DNA from: an uncultured Lachnospiraceae bacterium | GTDB lineage: Bacteria; Bacillota; Clostridia; Lachnospirales; Lachnospiraceae | NCBI GenBank assembly: GCA_910577105.1 | Contig: CAJTMB010000004.1 | Span: forward strand, 1 to 64,000 | Direction of reading: 5' to 3' | Length of the DNA stretch: 64,000 nt | Shown here: positions 1 to 8,676 of the stretch, piece after piece | Numbering within the stretch: the first letter of the stretch is position 1 | Layout: each line of letters starts with the position of its first letter | Position numbers and translations under genes: made by a program | The notes under the pieces: model-generated | Databases searched by the model: none | What the model was told of the DNA's origin: nothing | The model's input: the letters and a program-made list of their open reading frames with translations, nothing else

Positions 1-95
1 ATTCACATATCTTATATCAGATTTTTGAGTTTACACAAAACTTGAAACGGTCTCGAAAATCAACACATTCATTTGTTGCAACGCCAACATATAGC

Positions 96-398
96 TTATC
101 TGTCAAGTATCATATAAATCAAAGCTTCTATACAGCTTTGCATAGGAATATCAATATGCCAATGTTCTAATATTTTTGTAAAAATATATTACGCTGAATA
201 TTCAATCTCCCTATAATGAATTCTCGGATTAAATTCTTTTAGCATCTGAACCGATTTTTCAACAACCTCTTGTGAAACAGGATACCTAAATTTCCGTATA
301 ATTTCTTCAAATCCCTTATAATAAAAATCCTCCCATGAGTAAGGCATTCCTACATACTGCATTAATGTTCCGCCCAAATCGAAAACTACAACTTTCAT
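96..398 (-). pseudogene. HAD-family hydrolase remnant, stop-interrupted
   Basis: The N-terminal part reads MKVVVFDLGGTLMQ, the DxGGT motif I of haloacid-dehalogenase-like hydrolases (FDLGGTL), followed by a helical cap-like region. The frame hits TAA at 189-191 and then continues in the same frame for about 30 more codons (YIFTKILEHWHIDIP...) until a second stop at 96-98. Motifs II to IV are absent, so at most a third of a HAD protein remains. An in-frame TAA followed by sensible continuation suggests a nonsense mutation plus 3' loss. The 5' end may still be expressed, but no phosphatase function is expected. It belongs to a run of four decayed minus-strand genes at the window edge. Confidence 0.7.
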
Positions 399-511
399 AA
401 TTATATCGCATCTCCCATTTCCAAAATTCTTCTGATAAATTTGTTCCTCATTCTTTAATACTGTACCAGTCTATGTTCTATGCTGCATACATGCTTTTCT
501 ACAAGGACAAA

Positions 512-548
512 ATCCCCATTGCATAAACACAGTTTGTGCAATGGGGAT
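512..548. terminator. 12-bp perfect hairpin between two gene remnants
   Basis: ATCCCCATTGCA at 512-523 pairs perfectly with TGCAATGGGGAT at 537-548 around a 13-nt loop. It lies just 3' of the Doc remnant on the minus strand, and AAAA/TTTT tracts flank it (TTTTGT follows on the minus strand). It is probably the old terminator of the toxin-antitoxin pair, though the T-tract is short. Confidence 0.5.
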
Positions 549-572
549 ATTTCGCTCTCAAACGCCGAAGAC

Positions 573-833
573 TTATTGTTGATGTTCGATAATCCATTGT
601 AAGTTTTTTTCACCAATATTACCGGATGCCAGTGCAAGAATTACATCACATAACTCCTTTTGGTTGTATGACAATTCCTATCCATTCAATGCAAGAAAAA
701 CTAACATAACATGCGTGCCAAGTCTTTTGTTTCCGTCCAGCATTCCTTCATCACGAATACCTTCACTTCCTCCAGCGGCTTTGATTAAACTTGCATGAAG
801 TTTTATCACCTGCTCTTTGCTTAAAATAATCAT
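573..833 (-). pseudogene. doc: Doc (Fic-family) toxin remnant with internal deletion and stop
   Basis: Translation starts MIILSKEQVIKLHASLIKAA, the typical N-terminus of type II Doc toxins. After GGSEGIRDEGML it jumps directly to DGNKRLGTHVMLVFLALNG. Intact family members carry roughly 35-40 residues here, ending in the HPF of the HPFxDGNKR Fic motif; these are missing. A TAG at 678-680 then interrupts the frame, followed in frame by ELSYNQKELCDVILALASG and a natural TAA at 573-575. With both an in-frame deletion removing the catalytic histidine and a nonsense codon, the toxin is dead. Its ATG overlaps the TGA of the upstream Phd remnant (ATGA), the normal phd-doc coupling. Confidence 0.85.
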
Positions 834-1000
834 TTTGCAAGAACCTCATATGCTTCCGCATTCTGTCTTATTAACCGTTCAGATATTGTAAATACATCTT
901 CATTACTGGCAACTTTTTCTTCTTCCGCTTTACTGAAATCAATGACCAAATATTTGGGTACATTATTTTTCAGAATAACCGCCGTTCCATGTTCGTCAAC
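830..1000 (-). pseudogene. phd: Phd-like antitoxin remnant, 5' end lost
   Basis: The open frame reads VDEHGTAVILKNNVPKYLVI and then an acidic helical tail ending EAYEVLAK. This is the C-terminal two thirds of Phd/YefM-type antitoxins fused to Doc (LKNNxPKYLVIDF signature). A TAA at 1001-1003 precedes it and no suitable start codon exists in frame, so the N-terminal DNA-binding part is gone. The stop overlaps the doc start by 4 nt, as in intact pairs. It is non-functional as an autoregulator; a short peptide from an internal TTG is conceivable but unlikely. Confidence 0.8.
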
Positions 1001-1023
1001 TTAAATTCTGGCTAGAAAACAAC

Positions 1024-1419
1024 CTATTTGTGTTTTTTGATTGTTGTATAATTGAAATCTGCCCTTGAAAAATACTCATAAGGGCAAAAATAAGGGAAAG
1101 AAAAACCTGTAACAAATTGATGTATTGCAATTTTATTCAGTTTTATTAAGCGTTTTTTTTGGCTTAGTCCATCTTCAATCAACGCTGCATTGATGTTTTC
1201 CATATTTGACAGGCATATCCATTCATTTATGTTTGCATAATCTCGGATATTTCCTTTTTTATCCGGATTCCTATCTCTCCATTGTTTAGCTGTCATGCCA
1301 AATAATGCCATATTCAACACATCAGCTTCAGATGCGTAAATAACAGAGGTTTACTGTGGCGTAAGTTCCAGCGGAATCAGTATTCCATTTACCCTTTCCT
1401 CACGTTTCGTGTTATAATG
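1024..1419 (-). pseudogene. KilA-N domain protein, C-terminal remnant
   Basis: The frame reads HYNTKREERVNGILIPLELTPQ up to TAA at 1351-1353, then continues in frame as TSVIYASEADVLNMALFGMT and KQWRDRNPDKKGNIRDYA. This is the conserved C-terminal half of KilA-N domain proteins of Firmicutes (LIPxELTPQ, YASEADVLNxALFGxTAKxWR, NLENxNA). The TAA replaces a codon that probably was CAA (Gln). The DNA-binding KilA-N domain itself is missing and the extreme C-terminus diverges. The piece from 1320 could initiate at ATG but would lack the domain that defines the family. The promoter of the divergent moxR gene overlaps its 5' edge. Confidence 0.72.
1413..1418 (+). promoter_or_regulatory. Candidate -10 for the moxR operon
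   Basis: A perfect TATAAT lies 117 bp upstream of the preferred moxR start. No good -35 is visible at 17-bp spacing (TACCCT), so the assignment rests on the -10 and on position. Confidence 0.35.
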
Positions 1420-1534
1420 TTATATATGTTTTTCCGGCTCATGCACATGAAAAATCTTTTAGATGGTAAAAGTAAAAAAGGTGTATAATCCGTCTTTAAG
1501 AACTATTGTTTGCAGGAAAGGTAAAGGTCTCAGG

Positions 1535-2467
1535 ATGAATGAATTTGAAACGGCAGTAAAACTTAAAGATGCCATTAACCGGGTTTTTATCGGAAAAGAA
1601 GAGGTTGTGGAGGATTTGCTGACCTGCTTTCTTGCGGGCGGGCATATTCTATTGGAGGATGTGCCGGGCGTTGGAAAGACCACGCTGGCAGGCGTGCTTG
1701 CCAAAAGCACGGACTGCAGCTTCGGCAGGATTCAGTTTACACCGGATACCCTGCCCGGCGATGTAACAGGCGTTTCCATATACAACATGAAAACAGGCGA
1801 ATTTGAATACCGCCCGGGCGTGGTAATGAACCGGATACTGCTTGCGGATGAAATCAACAGGACTTCCCCCAAAACACAGGCAAGCCTTTTGGAGGCGATG
1901 GCGGAAGGGCAGGTGACCGTGGACGGCATTGTCCATATGCTGCCCAATCCCTTTATGGTGATTGCCACACAGAACCCGATAGAGTTTTTGGGTACATATC
2001 CCCTGCCGGAGGCGCAGATGGACAGGTTTATGATGCGGCTTTCCATCGGTTATCCCTCCAGAGAGCAGGAAATAAAGCTTGCCGCCGGTTTTCTTGAGGG
2101 GAAAACACCGGATAAAGCAGAAACCGTATGCGGTACGGAAGATGTCCTTGTCATAAAAAAGGCTGTCTCCTGTGTTACCATAAAAGAATCCCTTCTCGGC
2201 TATATAGAGGACATCATCGCGCTGACCAGAAAAGAAGAACGGTTTGTGCTGGGTGCAAGTCCCAGGGCAATGCTGGCGCTTATGCGCGCCTCCCAAAGCA
2301 GGGCTTTTTTACAGGGCAGGGATTATGTGAAACCAGACGATGTAAAGGCTGTTGCCATGCAGGTGCTTTTACACAGGCTTGTCCTGTCTCCCGAAGCGAG
2401 AATCCGACGGGAAAACGCGTCGGCTATTTTGAAAAGTCTTTTACTTTCGGTAAAGATACCCGTTTAA
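1535..2467 (+). CDS. MoxR-family AAA+ ATPase
   Basis: MoxR ATPases are AAA+ chaperones that usually act with DUF58 (von Willebrand-like) proteins, and all three genes of the common MoxR-DUF58-transglutaminase cassette are present here. Walker A is GVGKTT at residues 45-50, Walker B is ILLADEINR at 101-109, and ATQNPIE (sensor 1) and the arginine-rich lid ASPRAML are visible. The frame is open upstream to 1463, but homologues begin close to MNEFETAVKLKDAINRVFIG, so I use the ATG at 1535 (310 aa). A purine-rich AGGAAAGG lies about 12-20 bp before it. The following DUF58 gene starts 27 bp downstream, so they are co-transcribed. The cellular substrate cannot be told from sequence. Confidence 0.9.
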   Translation: MNEFETAVKLKDAINRVFIGKEEVVEDLLTCFLAGGHILLEDVPGVGKTTLAGVLAKSTDCSFGRIQFTPDTLPGDVTGVSIYNMKTGEFEYRPGVVMNRILLADEINRTSPKTQASLLEAMAEGQVTVDGIVHMLPNPFMVIATQNPIEFLGTYPLPEAQMDRFMMRLSIGYPSREQEIKLAAGFLEGKTPDKAETVCGTEDVLVIKKAVSCVTIKESLLGYIEDIIALTRKEERFVLGASPRAMLALMRASQSRAFLQGRDYVKPDDVKAVAMQVLLHRLVLSPEARIRRENASAILKSLLLSVKIPV

Positions 2468-2494
2468 CCGGGATTTGAAAGCGGGGGTATTCCT

Positions 2495-3670
2495 GTGGAT
2501 AAAATGAAGCTTCACAGATGGATTTTACTTGCATTATGGATTCTATCGCTGGTAATCGTCAGCTTTTACGGCGGTGCGGTAAGCTACGGCCTTTTTTTCT
2601 GCGTGACCCTGCTTCCTGCCATTTCCTTTCTTTATCTGATTTTTGTTTACAGAAGCTTTACATTATATCAACAAATTGAGAGCAGGAACATAGTGGCGGG
2701 TCAGCCGCAGCCCTACTATTTTGTGTTGCAGAACGACTCCTTCTTTGCTTTTACCAGCGTCAGCGTCAAATTATTTTCTTCTTTTTCCTATGTGGAAAAG
2801 CTTCCTGACGGCATTGTGTATGAACTGCTGCCGGGGGATAAATTTCCTTATGAGACAAAGCTTGTATGCCGATACCGGGGGGAATACGAAGTAGGGATAA
2901 AGGAAATTCTGATAACTGACTTTTTTCGACTGTTCCGGCTCCGCTATGCCGTCCCCGGCACCATCAAAGCGCTGGTTCTTCCCAGAATTATCCGGGTAAA
3001 GGAGCTGGGCAGCATCGCAGATATCCCCCTGCTTTCCCGGCAGGTCTCCGCCTTTACGCAGACAGAGCCGGACAGCACGGTGCGTAATTATATGGACGGC
3101 GACGCCTTAAAGCAAATCCACTGGAAAGCTACTGCCCGCAGGCAGGCGTTTATGGTCAGGAATAAAACCGGAGAAGAAAAACAAAGCATATCCATCCTGT
3201 GTGATACCAAAAGATATTATGACGACATGAAAAAATATCTGCCCGTGGAAAATAAGATTTTGGAAATCCTGCTTGCACTCGGTTTCTTTTTTGCGGAAAA
3301 AAATATTCCTTTTTCTTTATATTACGGACAAAGCGGCATGGTATGCCATTCCGTAAAGGAAATGAATGATTTTGACGCTTTTTATCAAAATACGGCGTCC
3401 ATTCAGTTTGACAAGACAGAAGATGCCCGCGCCATTTTGGCACAGGCAATGTCCACGGGAAGCTTCAGAAATAACAAAATCGTTTTCTGCATACTCCACG
3501 CATGGGACGACTCCTACGACAGCCTTACGGCGCAATTGGTTTCGGAGGGCATTATTGTGGTTATTTATCTGATTACGGAAGAAAACCCGGAGGATTGCCT
3601 GAAACAAAACAGTCTTCGGAGAAGACTGATTGTGCTCCCCGTAGACGCCGAACCGGAAGGGAGACTGTAA
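2495..3670 (+). CDS. DUF58 domain membrane-anchored protein
   Basis: This 391-aa protein has two hydrophobic segments at about residues 9-28 and 31-52 and then a soluble region. The DUF58 signature is at about 193-224 (DSTVRNYMDGDALKQIHWK, then ATARRQAFMVRNK). DUF58 proteins are the usual partners of MoxR ATPases and carry a vWA-like fold. It starts with GTG at 2495, 6 bp after GCGGGGGT. Its TAA shares the A with the ATG of the transglutaminase gene (TAATG), indicating translational coupling. The family is linked to cell-surface or stress functions, but no specific role is shown here. Confidence 0.9.
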   Translation: MDKMKLHRWILLALWILSLVIVSFYGGAVSYGLFFCVTLLPAISFLYLIFVYRSFTLYQQIESRNIVAGQPQPYYFVLQNDSFFAFTSVSVKLFSSFSYVEKLPDGIVYELLPGDKFPYETKLVCRYRGEYEVGIKEILITDFFRLFRLRYAVPGTIKALVLPRIIRVKELGSIADIPLLSRQVSAFTQTEPDSTVRNYMDGDALKQIHWKATARRQAFMVRNKTGEEKQSISILCDTKRYYDDMKKYLPVENKILEILLALGFFFAEKNIPFSLYYGQSGMVCHSVKEMNDFDAFYQNTASIQFDKTEDARAILAQAMSTGSFRNNKIVFCILHAWDDSYDSLTAQLVSEGIIVVIYLITEENPEDCLKQNSLRRRLIVLPVDAEPEGRL

Positions 3671-5952
3671 TGGGTAACCTGTTAAAACACAAAGAAAAAA
3701 ATTTCTTCTGCCTGATACACGCTTTGCTTTTGGTCTGTATTGTCCTGCTTGGCGCAGGCAAATATGCCGGAATCGGAAAACCGGGCGTTCCACACTTACT
3801 TTGCGCCCTTTTGGTAATGGTTTTGCTTTCAGGCATATTGCTGTTACCCGTTAAGGGCCGCCTTTTGTCACTGCTTTTTATCTCTGCTTTCTTATGTATT
3901 GCCGTGTTTGCTGCGGGAATACAGCAAAGCCTTTTGTTTCTTCGGACCTATTTTTCTTTTCTTGCGGGTAGCAACGGACAGATAACGGAATGGGTGCCGG
4001 GATACGAGCTGCTGCAGGTTATATTGATTTCCCTGCTGTGTTTTTCTTTACAGATTCTTTTTGAAAAGTATTATCCCGTTAAGGCAGTTTTTTCCACACT
4101 GCTGTTATTGGGACTTTTATTCTGCCTGTTTGCAAAAAAAACGCTTTCCCATACAGGGGTTGTCTTTTCCCTTTTTTATGTGGTGCTGACCTGCGCGGAG
4201 GGGATACAGCTAAAATGGAAAAAAATAAAAAACAGGGATACAAAAGCCCACATGATATGGATTATGCCTTTTCTGGCTGTTTATTTTGTTCTGATGCTGC
4301 TTATGCCCGCACCAAAAAAGCCTTATGACTGGCAGTTTGTGAAAAATGCCGTTTACCGGATAAAAGAAACTTTTGTAAGCCTGACCCAGAATCTTTTTCA
4401 AAGCGGCAACGACGACTTTGACACATCTCTAAGCGGATTTTCGGAGGATGGAAATCTGTCCGGGGATATTACGGAAAATAACCGTGAACTTATGGTAATA
4501 CAGGGGTCGGACAGCTTACAGACAAATGTATACCTAACGGGAAAAGTGTTTGATACCTTTGACGGACGGCAATGGACGCAGGAATACCACGACACTTCAC
4601 GGGATTACTTATCGGATACGGCCGAAACACGTTCGGCGGTACAGGCCTATCACAAAGAGTTGGCACGGGATTATCTTTATAAGACATCCCTGCTTATCCG
4701 TTACCGCTATTTTTATACATCTTATCTGTTTGCCCCGTTAAAGATAGATAATATCGAAGAGGATGGCAAAAACCTGTCCCCCGGCTGCGACGGCGGCAGC
4801 CTTCTTTTTGATGACAAGGCGGGCTACGGAACAGAATATGAAGTGACCTATTACCAATTAAATGTGGATTCCGAGGAGTTTTATCACTTTCTGGAATCCG
4901 CATCAAACCTGCCGGCCTTGGAAACCGGAAACGACGGCAGACAGTATGTCCAAAAAATCTACGATACTTATCTGGAAGATGTGCCCCTCTCCATTGAAGT
5001 GAAAAACTATCTGGAAGCAATCACAAAAGACGCGGAAAGCGATTTGGACAAACTGCGTCTGATAGAGAGGGCGCTTTCCTCCTTTTCCTACAACCTGGCT
5101 CCCGGTCCGCTGCCAAAATCCGTCACCGACGCCGGTGAATTTCTGGATTACTTTTTACTGGAAAGCAGACAGGGCTACTGCTCTTATTTTGCATCTGCCT
5201 TTGTCCTTTTAGCAAGGGCGGAGGGCTTTCCGGCACGGTATGTGCAGGGCTTTTGCGTTCCGGTAACGGGAAAGGGTGAAACTTCTGTTTACTCTTACAT
5301 GGCCCACGCATGGCCGGAGGTCTATATTGATAACGTGGGCTGGATACCCTTTGAACCCACGCCGGGATATGCGGCTATACGTTATACTCCATGGAAAACC
5401 AGTCAAAGCAGTTCTTATCTGCCGCTTGACACGAGGATTCCCCAACAGGAAAACAATCCGGCTCCTGCAGAAACACTGCCTGATGCAAACCCATTGGAAG
5501 AAGAACCGCAAAACAACAGACCTGTTCTTAAAATAGCCGCCTATGCTTTCTTAACAGTTCTGGCACTATGCCTGATACTGCTGATACCGGAACATATTCT
5601 GGGCAGGCGCCGTTACCGGAAAATGACGCTTTCGGATAAGTTTTGTGCAGAGGTTGGCTATAATTTAAAAGTACTGGCATGGCTCGGACTGCGCAGGAAC
5701 GCCACGGAAACCCTTCAGGAATTTCAAGAACGTTCTTCCCGTTTACTGGAAAAAAATCAGGAAGACAATGTCCTTCTATTTTTAGGGCGCTACGAATCCC
5801 TCCTTTATGGAACGGGAGAAATAACAGAGGAAACCATACGGGAAACCGGGCGGGAAAGAAAACTGCTTTTAGCTGCCTTAAAGGAAAAAAGTGCTTTGCG
5901 CTTTTACCTTTTTACAATGGTCAGTCTGTTTTTTCCGTTCACATATTCATAG
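3670..5952 (+). CDS. TgpA-like membrane transglutaminase-core protein
   Basis: The 760-aa protein has about five or six N-terminal membrane segments (residues 15-230), a large extracytoplasmic region, the transglutaminase core, one more membrane helix (about 620-640) and a cytosolic tail with a DUF4129-like helical region. The catalytic Cys is C504 in RQGYCSYFASAF and the His is H546 in YMAHAWPEV; the third position reads WIPFEPTPG, with Glu where many relatives have Asp. The ATG at 3670 overlaps the DUF58 stop. The longer open frame upstream is a shadow over DUF58. The last 49 bp overlap the 3' end of the convergent phosphatase gene. Role unknown; relatives act with MoxR/DUF58 proteins. Confidence 0.88.
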   Translation: MGNLLKHKEKNFFCLIHALLLVCIVLLGAGKYAGIGKPGVPHLLCALLVMVLLSGILLLPVKGRLLSLLFISAFLCIAVFAAGIQQSLLFLRTYFSFLAGSNGQITEWVPGYELLQVILISLLCFSLQILFEKYYPVKAVFSTLLLLGLLFCLFAKKTLSHTGVVFSLFYVVLTCAEGIQLKWKKIKNRDTKAHMIWIMPFLAVYFVLMLLMPAPKKPYDWQFVKNAVYRIKETFVSLTQNLFQSGNDDFDTSLSGFSEDGNLSGDITENNRELMVIQGSDSLQTNVYLTGKVFDTFDGRQWTQEYHDTSRDYLSDTAETRSAVQAYHKELARDYLYKTSLLIRYRYFYTSYLFAPLKIDNIEEDGKNLSPGCDGGSLLFDDKAGYGTEYEVTYYQLNVDSEEFYHFLESASNLPALETGNDGRQYVQKIYDTYLEDVPLSIEVKNYLEAITKDAESDLDKLRLIERALSSFSYNLAPGPLPKSVTDAGEFLDYFLLESRQGYCSYFASAFVLLARAEGFPARYVQGFCVPVTGKGETSVYSYMAHAWPEVYIDNVGWIPFEPTPGYAAIRYTPWKTSQSSSYLPLDTRIPQQENNPAPAETLPDANPLEEEPQNNRPVLKIAAYAFLTVLALCLILLIPEHILGRRRYRKMTLSDKFCAEVGYNLKVLAWLGLRRNATETLQEFQERSSRLLEKNQEDNVLLFLGRYESLLYGTGEITEETIRETGRERKLLLAALKEKSALRFYLFTMVSLFFPFTYS

Positions 5953-7991
5953 CGGACATCATCCATACGTTTTTTGACAAGGTAAATGCCAAGACCGCCT
6001 TCCTTTCTGTCCTCCAACAATTCACTTACATCGGGGTCCGGCTTTTGCAGGGGGTCGTAAGGGACTCCGTCATCCTCAAAATAGAGGCTGGCTTCCCCGT
6101 TTATGACCCTACATCCCACCGTGACCTCTTTTGCCCCGCTGTAATAACAGATATTGGAAAAAATTTCATCCATTGCCATCCTAAGCTTTGCGGAGGATTT
6201 CCGGGAAAAGGACGCCTCCGTTAAAATTTCTTCCACAAAATTGTTAAAGCCCCATATATACATCATATCCGGGATACCTGTTTTGGTGCGGTATCCGTTT
6301 CCGTTATAGCAAAAAGCCAGCATGGTGATATCGTCAAACTGCTCTGCATTCCCCTGAAACGCTTTTATATCCGACTGGATGGCGGGTAATACTTCCATGG
6401 GCTTCAGTTCCGGATTTTTGTTGAGGGCATATAAGAGCCTTTCTTCTCCGTAAAGCCGTCCTTTTTCATCGTTGGCTTCCGTCACCCCATCCGTATACAA
6501 AAACAACATATCACCCGGACTTAAGTATAGTTCCCGCTGGGTATACTGCGTTTCTTCCATTCCCGCAAGCACAAAACCGCCCTGTTCTTTTAAATATACA
6601 TAGCTTCCGTCTTTTTTCTTTAACAGGGGCCTGGTATGACCCGCATTGACATACACCAGCCTGCCTGTGGATACGGTTAAGATGCCCATCCATGCCGTGA
6701 CAAACATGTTATTTTTATTGTCCCGGCACAGACCTTCATTGGTGTCCGTAAACGCTTCTGCCGCAGACGCCGTATTTCCCGTCCTGTTTTTTAACAGGGT
6801 TTTGGCCACCACCATAAACAGCGCCGCCGGAACTCCCTTGCCCGACACATCCGCCACCAGAAACGCCAGCCTGTCCTCATCCAGCAAAAAGAAATCGTAA
6901 AAATCTCCTCCTACTTCTTTTGCGGGCGTCATTTTGGCGCACAAATCAAACTCCCATCTGTCCGACAATACCCTGCCGGCATCGGGCAGCATATCCGTCT
7001 GCATTCTGGACGCCACCTGCAATTCCGTCCGTATGCGCTCTTTTTCCGCTGTAATCAGGGTAATATCTTTAATGTAATGCTCCACATCCTGCATCATTTT
7101 TAAAAAGGCGGCTGCAAGATATCCTGTTTCACCGGAAAGACTGCTCAGTTTGCTGCAATTTTCCATGGATTCTTTTTTTACTTGCTCAGATTTTTCCATG
7201 TCCGCATAGTCCCTTGCGATTCCCGCCAGCCGTTCAATCGGTATAGTAATATTTTTTTCCAGATACCACAGAAACACCACCGAAAGACCGCACAAAAGGA
7301 AAAAGTCTGCCGAAATCCTGATGCACACCCTGTTCCAGAGCTCCACGGCGTCCTCCACATAATGATACATTTCCCAATAAGAGGATATACCCATAAACAG
7401 GGCGGAAATAACGCTTAGAATCAGGAATATCAGGACAAACTTGACATTCAGGGTAAGGGCTTTCTTTTTTCCCTGTTTTCCCGCAATATTTCCCAGTATC
7501 AGGATAGGAATGCCCAGTATCATGGAAAACATCAGGTTGTTGAGAAACAACAGCAGGGTATCCCGGGAAAGAAACCTGCCAAGTCCCAGACCCTCTAACA
7601 TGACGCCCAATACCACTGCCATAAACAGAGCGTCCGTAAATACGATACCTATATACTTTATTATATGGCGCACACTGTTAAGGCGGATATCCAAATCCTT
7701 GTGTTTTCCCATGCCGTACCACATCAGGCAGGGCAGCCAGCCATACAGAAACTGCGCCACAAATCCATATCCGCACACCCTAAGCGGATACCCCGAAAGA
7801 ATATCTGCCGCCAGATTGCCTACTGCACACCCTAAAGCGCCCGGTGTGCCGAACAGTAAACCAAAAGCGGGCGGCAGCGCTCCCGCAGGCCGCACCTCCG
7901 TCAATCCTGTTAAACCAAACAATCTCCTAAACGGCATGGTAATAATAAAGAAAAGACATGCCGTAAAGAAAAACCTTATTGCTTTTTTCAC
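5904..7991 (-). CDS. Membrane PP2C (SpoIIE/RsbU) phosphatase fused to RsbW-like ATPase
   Basis: About 695 aa. Residues 1-220 hold multiple membrane helices of a sensor-like module, then a HAMP-like linker and coiled coil, then a PP2C phosphatase (about 345-560: GGDFYDFF, ADVSGKGVPAALFM, LYTDGVTEAND, DDITMLAF). It ends with a HATPase_c domain (about 575-695: N-box AMDEIFSNICYY, G1 EDDGVPYDP, G2 GGLGIYLVKKRM). The protein thus joins the phosphatase and kinase halves of a partner-switching system acting on STAS proteins; such a STAS gene lies three genes upstream. An ATG exists at 8003, but GGAGG sits 5 nt before the GTG at 7991, so I prefer that start. It is the last gene of the accessory minus-strand block. 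Confidence 0.87.
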   Translation of the reverse strand: MKKAIRFFFTACLFFIITMPFRRLFGLTGLTEVRPAGALPPAFGLLFGTPGALGCAVGNLAADILSGYPLRVCGYGFVAQFLYGWLPCLMWYGMGKHKDLDIRLNSVRHIIKYIGIVFTDALFMAVVLGVMLEGLGLGRFLSRDTLLLFLNNLMFSMILGIPILILGNIAGKQGKKKALTLNVKFVLIFLILSVISALFMGISSYWEMYHYVEDAVELWNRVCIRISADFFLLCGLSVVFLWYLEKNITIPIERLAGIARDYADMEKSEQVKKESMENCSKLSSLSGETGYLAAAFLKMMQDVEHYIKDITLITAEKERIRTELQVASRMQTDMLPDAGRVLSDRWEFDLCAKMTPAKEVGGDFYDFFLLDEDRLAFLVADVSGKGVPAALFMVVAKTLLKNRTGNTASAAEAFTDTNEGLCRDNKNNMFVTAWMGILTVSTGRLVYVNAGHTRPLLKKKDGSYVYLKEQGGFVLAGMEETQYTQRELYLSPGDMLFLYTDGVTEANDEKGRLYGEERLLYALNKNPELKPMEVLPAIQSDIKAFQGNAEQFDDITMLAFCYNGNGYRTKTGIPDMMYIWGFNNFVEEILTEASFSRKSSAKLRMAMDEIFSNICYYSGAKEVTVGCRVINGEASLYFEDDGVPYDPLQKPDPDVSELLEDRKEGGLGIYLVKKRMDDVRYEYVNGKNRLTIVKR

Positions 7992-8030
7992 AAATTCCTC
8001 CATTCCCTACGCTTATTCCGTAGCCGACAA

Positions 8031-8165
8031 TCAAATGAACAGCAAAATAAGTCCTGCAGCCGCTGCCAAAGAAGGCACTGACAGCCACTGACATTCTGCC
8101 GGACTCCCGTGCAGGATGACGACCTGCACAAACAAAAGAAACATACATGCCGCATAGAGTCCCAA
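8031..8165 (-). CDS. Possible small two-helix membrane peptide
   Basis: Between the DUF3574-like gene and the phosphatase gene lies a short frame encoding a strongly hydrophobic peptide (LGLYAACMFLLFVQVVIL, a short polar turn, then SLAAAAGLILLFI). It could start at TTG 8165 (44 aa) or ATG 8144 (37 aa). No convincing ribosome binding site is visible, and it is in the same frame as the upstream gene after its TGA. It may be a real small membrane protein or a decayed tail. Confidence 0.3.
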   Translation of the reverse strand: MGLYAACMFLLFVQVVILHGSPAECQWLSVPSLAAAAGLILLFI

Positions 8166-8207
8166 TACCGTTTTTTGGCAGCGGCCTTGCGCAAAATCCG
8201 GTTTTTT

Positions 8208-8660
8208 TCAGCGGAGGGCATCAGCGCCGTAATAAGTGAAATAAACCGTCCGCTCCTCCATCATAATGGTATTCTGGTTCAGCTCCAGAAGCGCTTCTTC
8301 CATAATGGCGTATATATCCGCCTCACTTGCCCCCCGGAAATAATACACCAGCGAATTTTCCTGTGTAAGAATGTTTTTTTCATCCACCCATCCGCCCTGT
8401 GCTTCCACAATAGTGTATCCCGTAACATACTTTGTGCAGATAGCGTTTATCTTTTGTTTTGCCTCCTGTGTGGATAATACCTGGTTATAGGAGTCCTTAT
8501 CATTTAAACCGATATATAATACATATTCCTTTGCCTCTTCCATCCCGTCTGCTTTTTGCGGTACATCACGAGAAACATATATGCCGGTCATGCCGAACAG
8601 TAAGATACTGATACAGACAACGAAAAGGATAATATTTAGACTGTTTTTCTTTGTTTCCAT
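8208..8660 (-). CDS. DUF3574-like membrane-anchored protein
   Basis: 150 aa with a lysine-rich N-terminus and one hydrophobic segment (about residues 9-27), then a small soluble domain. The pattern KEYVLYIGLNDKDSYNQVL, a TGYTIVEAQGGW strand and SLVYYFRG resembles DUF3574, a small alpha/beta fold often found in secreted or membrane-anchored proteins. There is no lipobox, so it is probably anchored by an uncleaved signal. AGGAAAAG precedes the ATG and the STAS gene ends 16 bp upstream, so it is in the same transcription unit. Function unknown. Confidence 0.65.
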   Translation of the reverse strand: METKKNSLNIILFVVCISILLFGMTGIYVSRDVPQKADGMEEAKEYVLYIGLNDKDSYNQVLSTQEAKQKINAICTKYVTGYTIVEAQGGWVDEKNILTQENSLVYYFRGASEADIYAIMEEALLELNQNTIMMEERTVYFTYYGADALR

Positions 8661-8676
8661 CTTTTCCTGCTTTCTA

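Noticed and set aside
455..637. Minus-strand 60-codon frame
   Set aside because: It covers the hairpin at 512-548 and the end of the Doc remnant in another frame; no family features.
1351..1419. Transposase end suggested by HYNTKREE
   Set aside because: It continues in frame into the KilA-N family C-terminus, which explains it better.
1649..2296. 215-codon frame antisense to moxR
   Set aside because: Shadow of a well-supported AAA+ gene; rich in His/Cys/Gly, with no motif or ribosome binding site.
3502..3669. 56 extra N-terminal codons of the transglutaminase
   Set aside because: They overlap the DUF58 gene in another frame; ATG 3670 is coupled to its stop.
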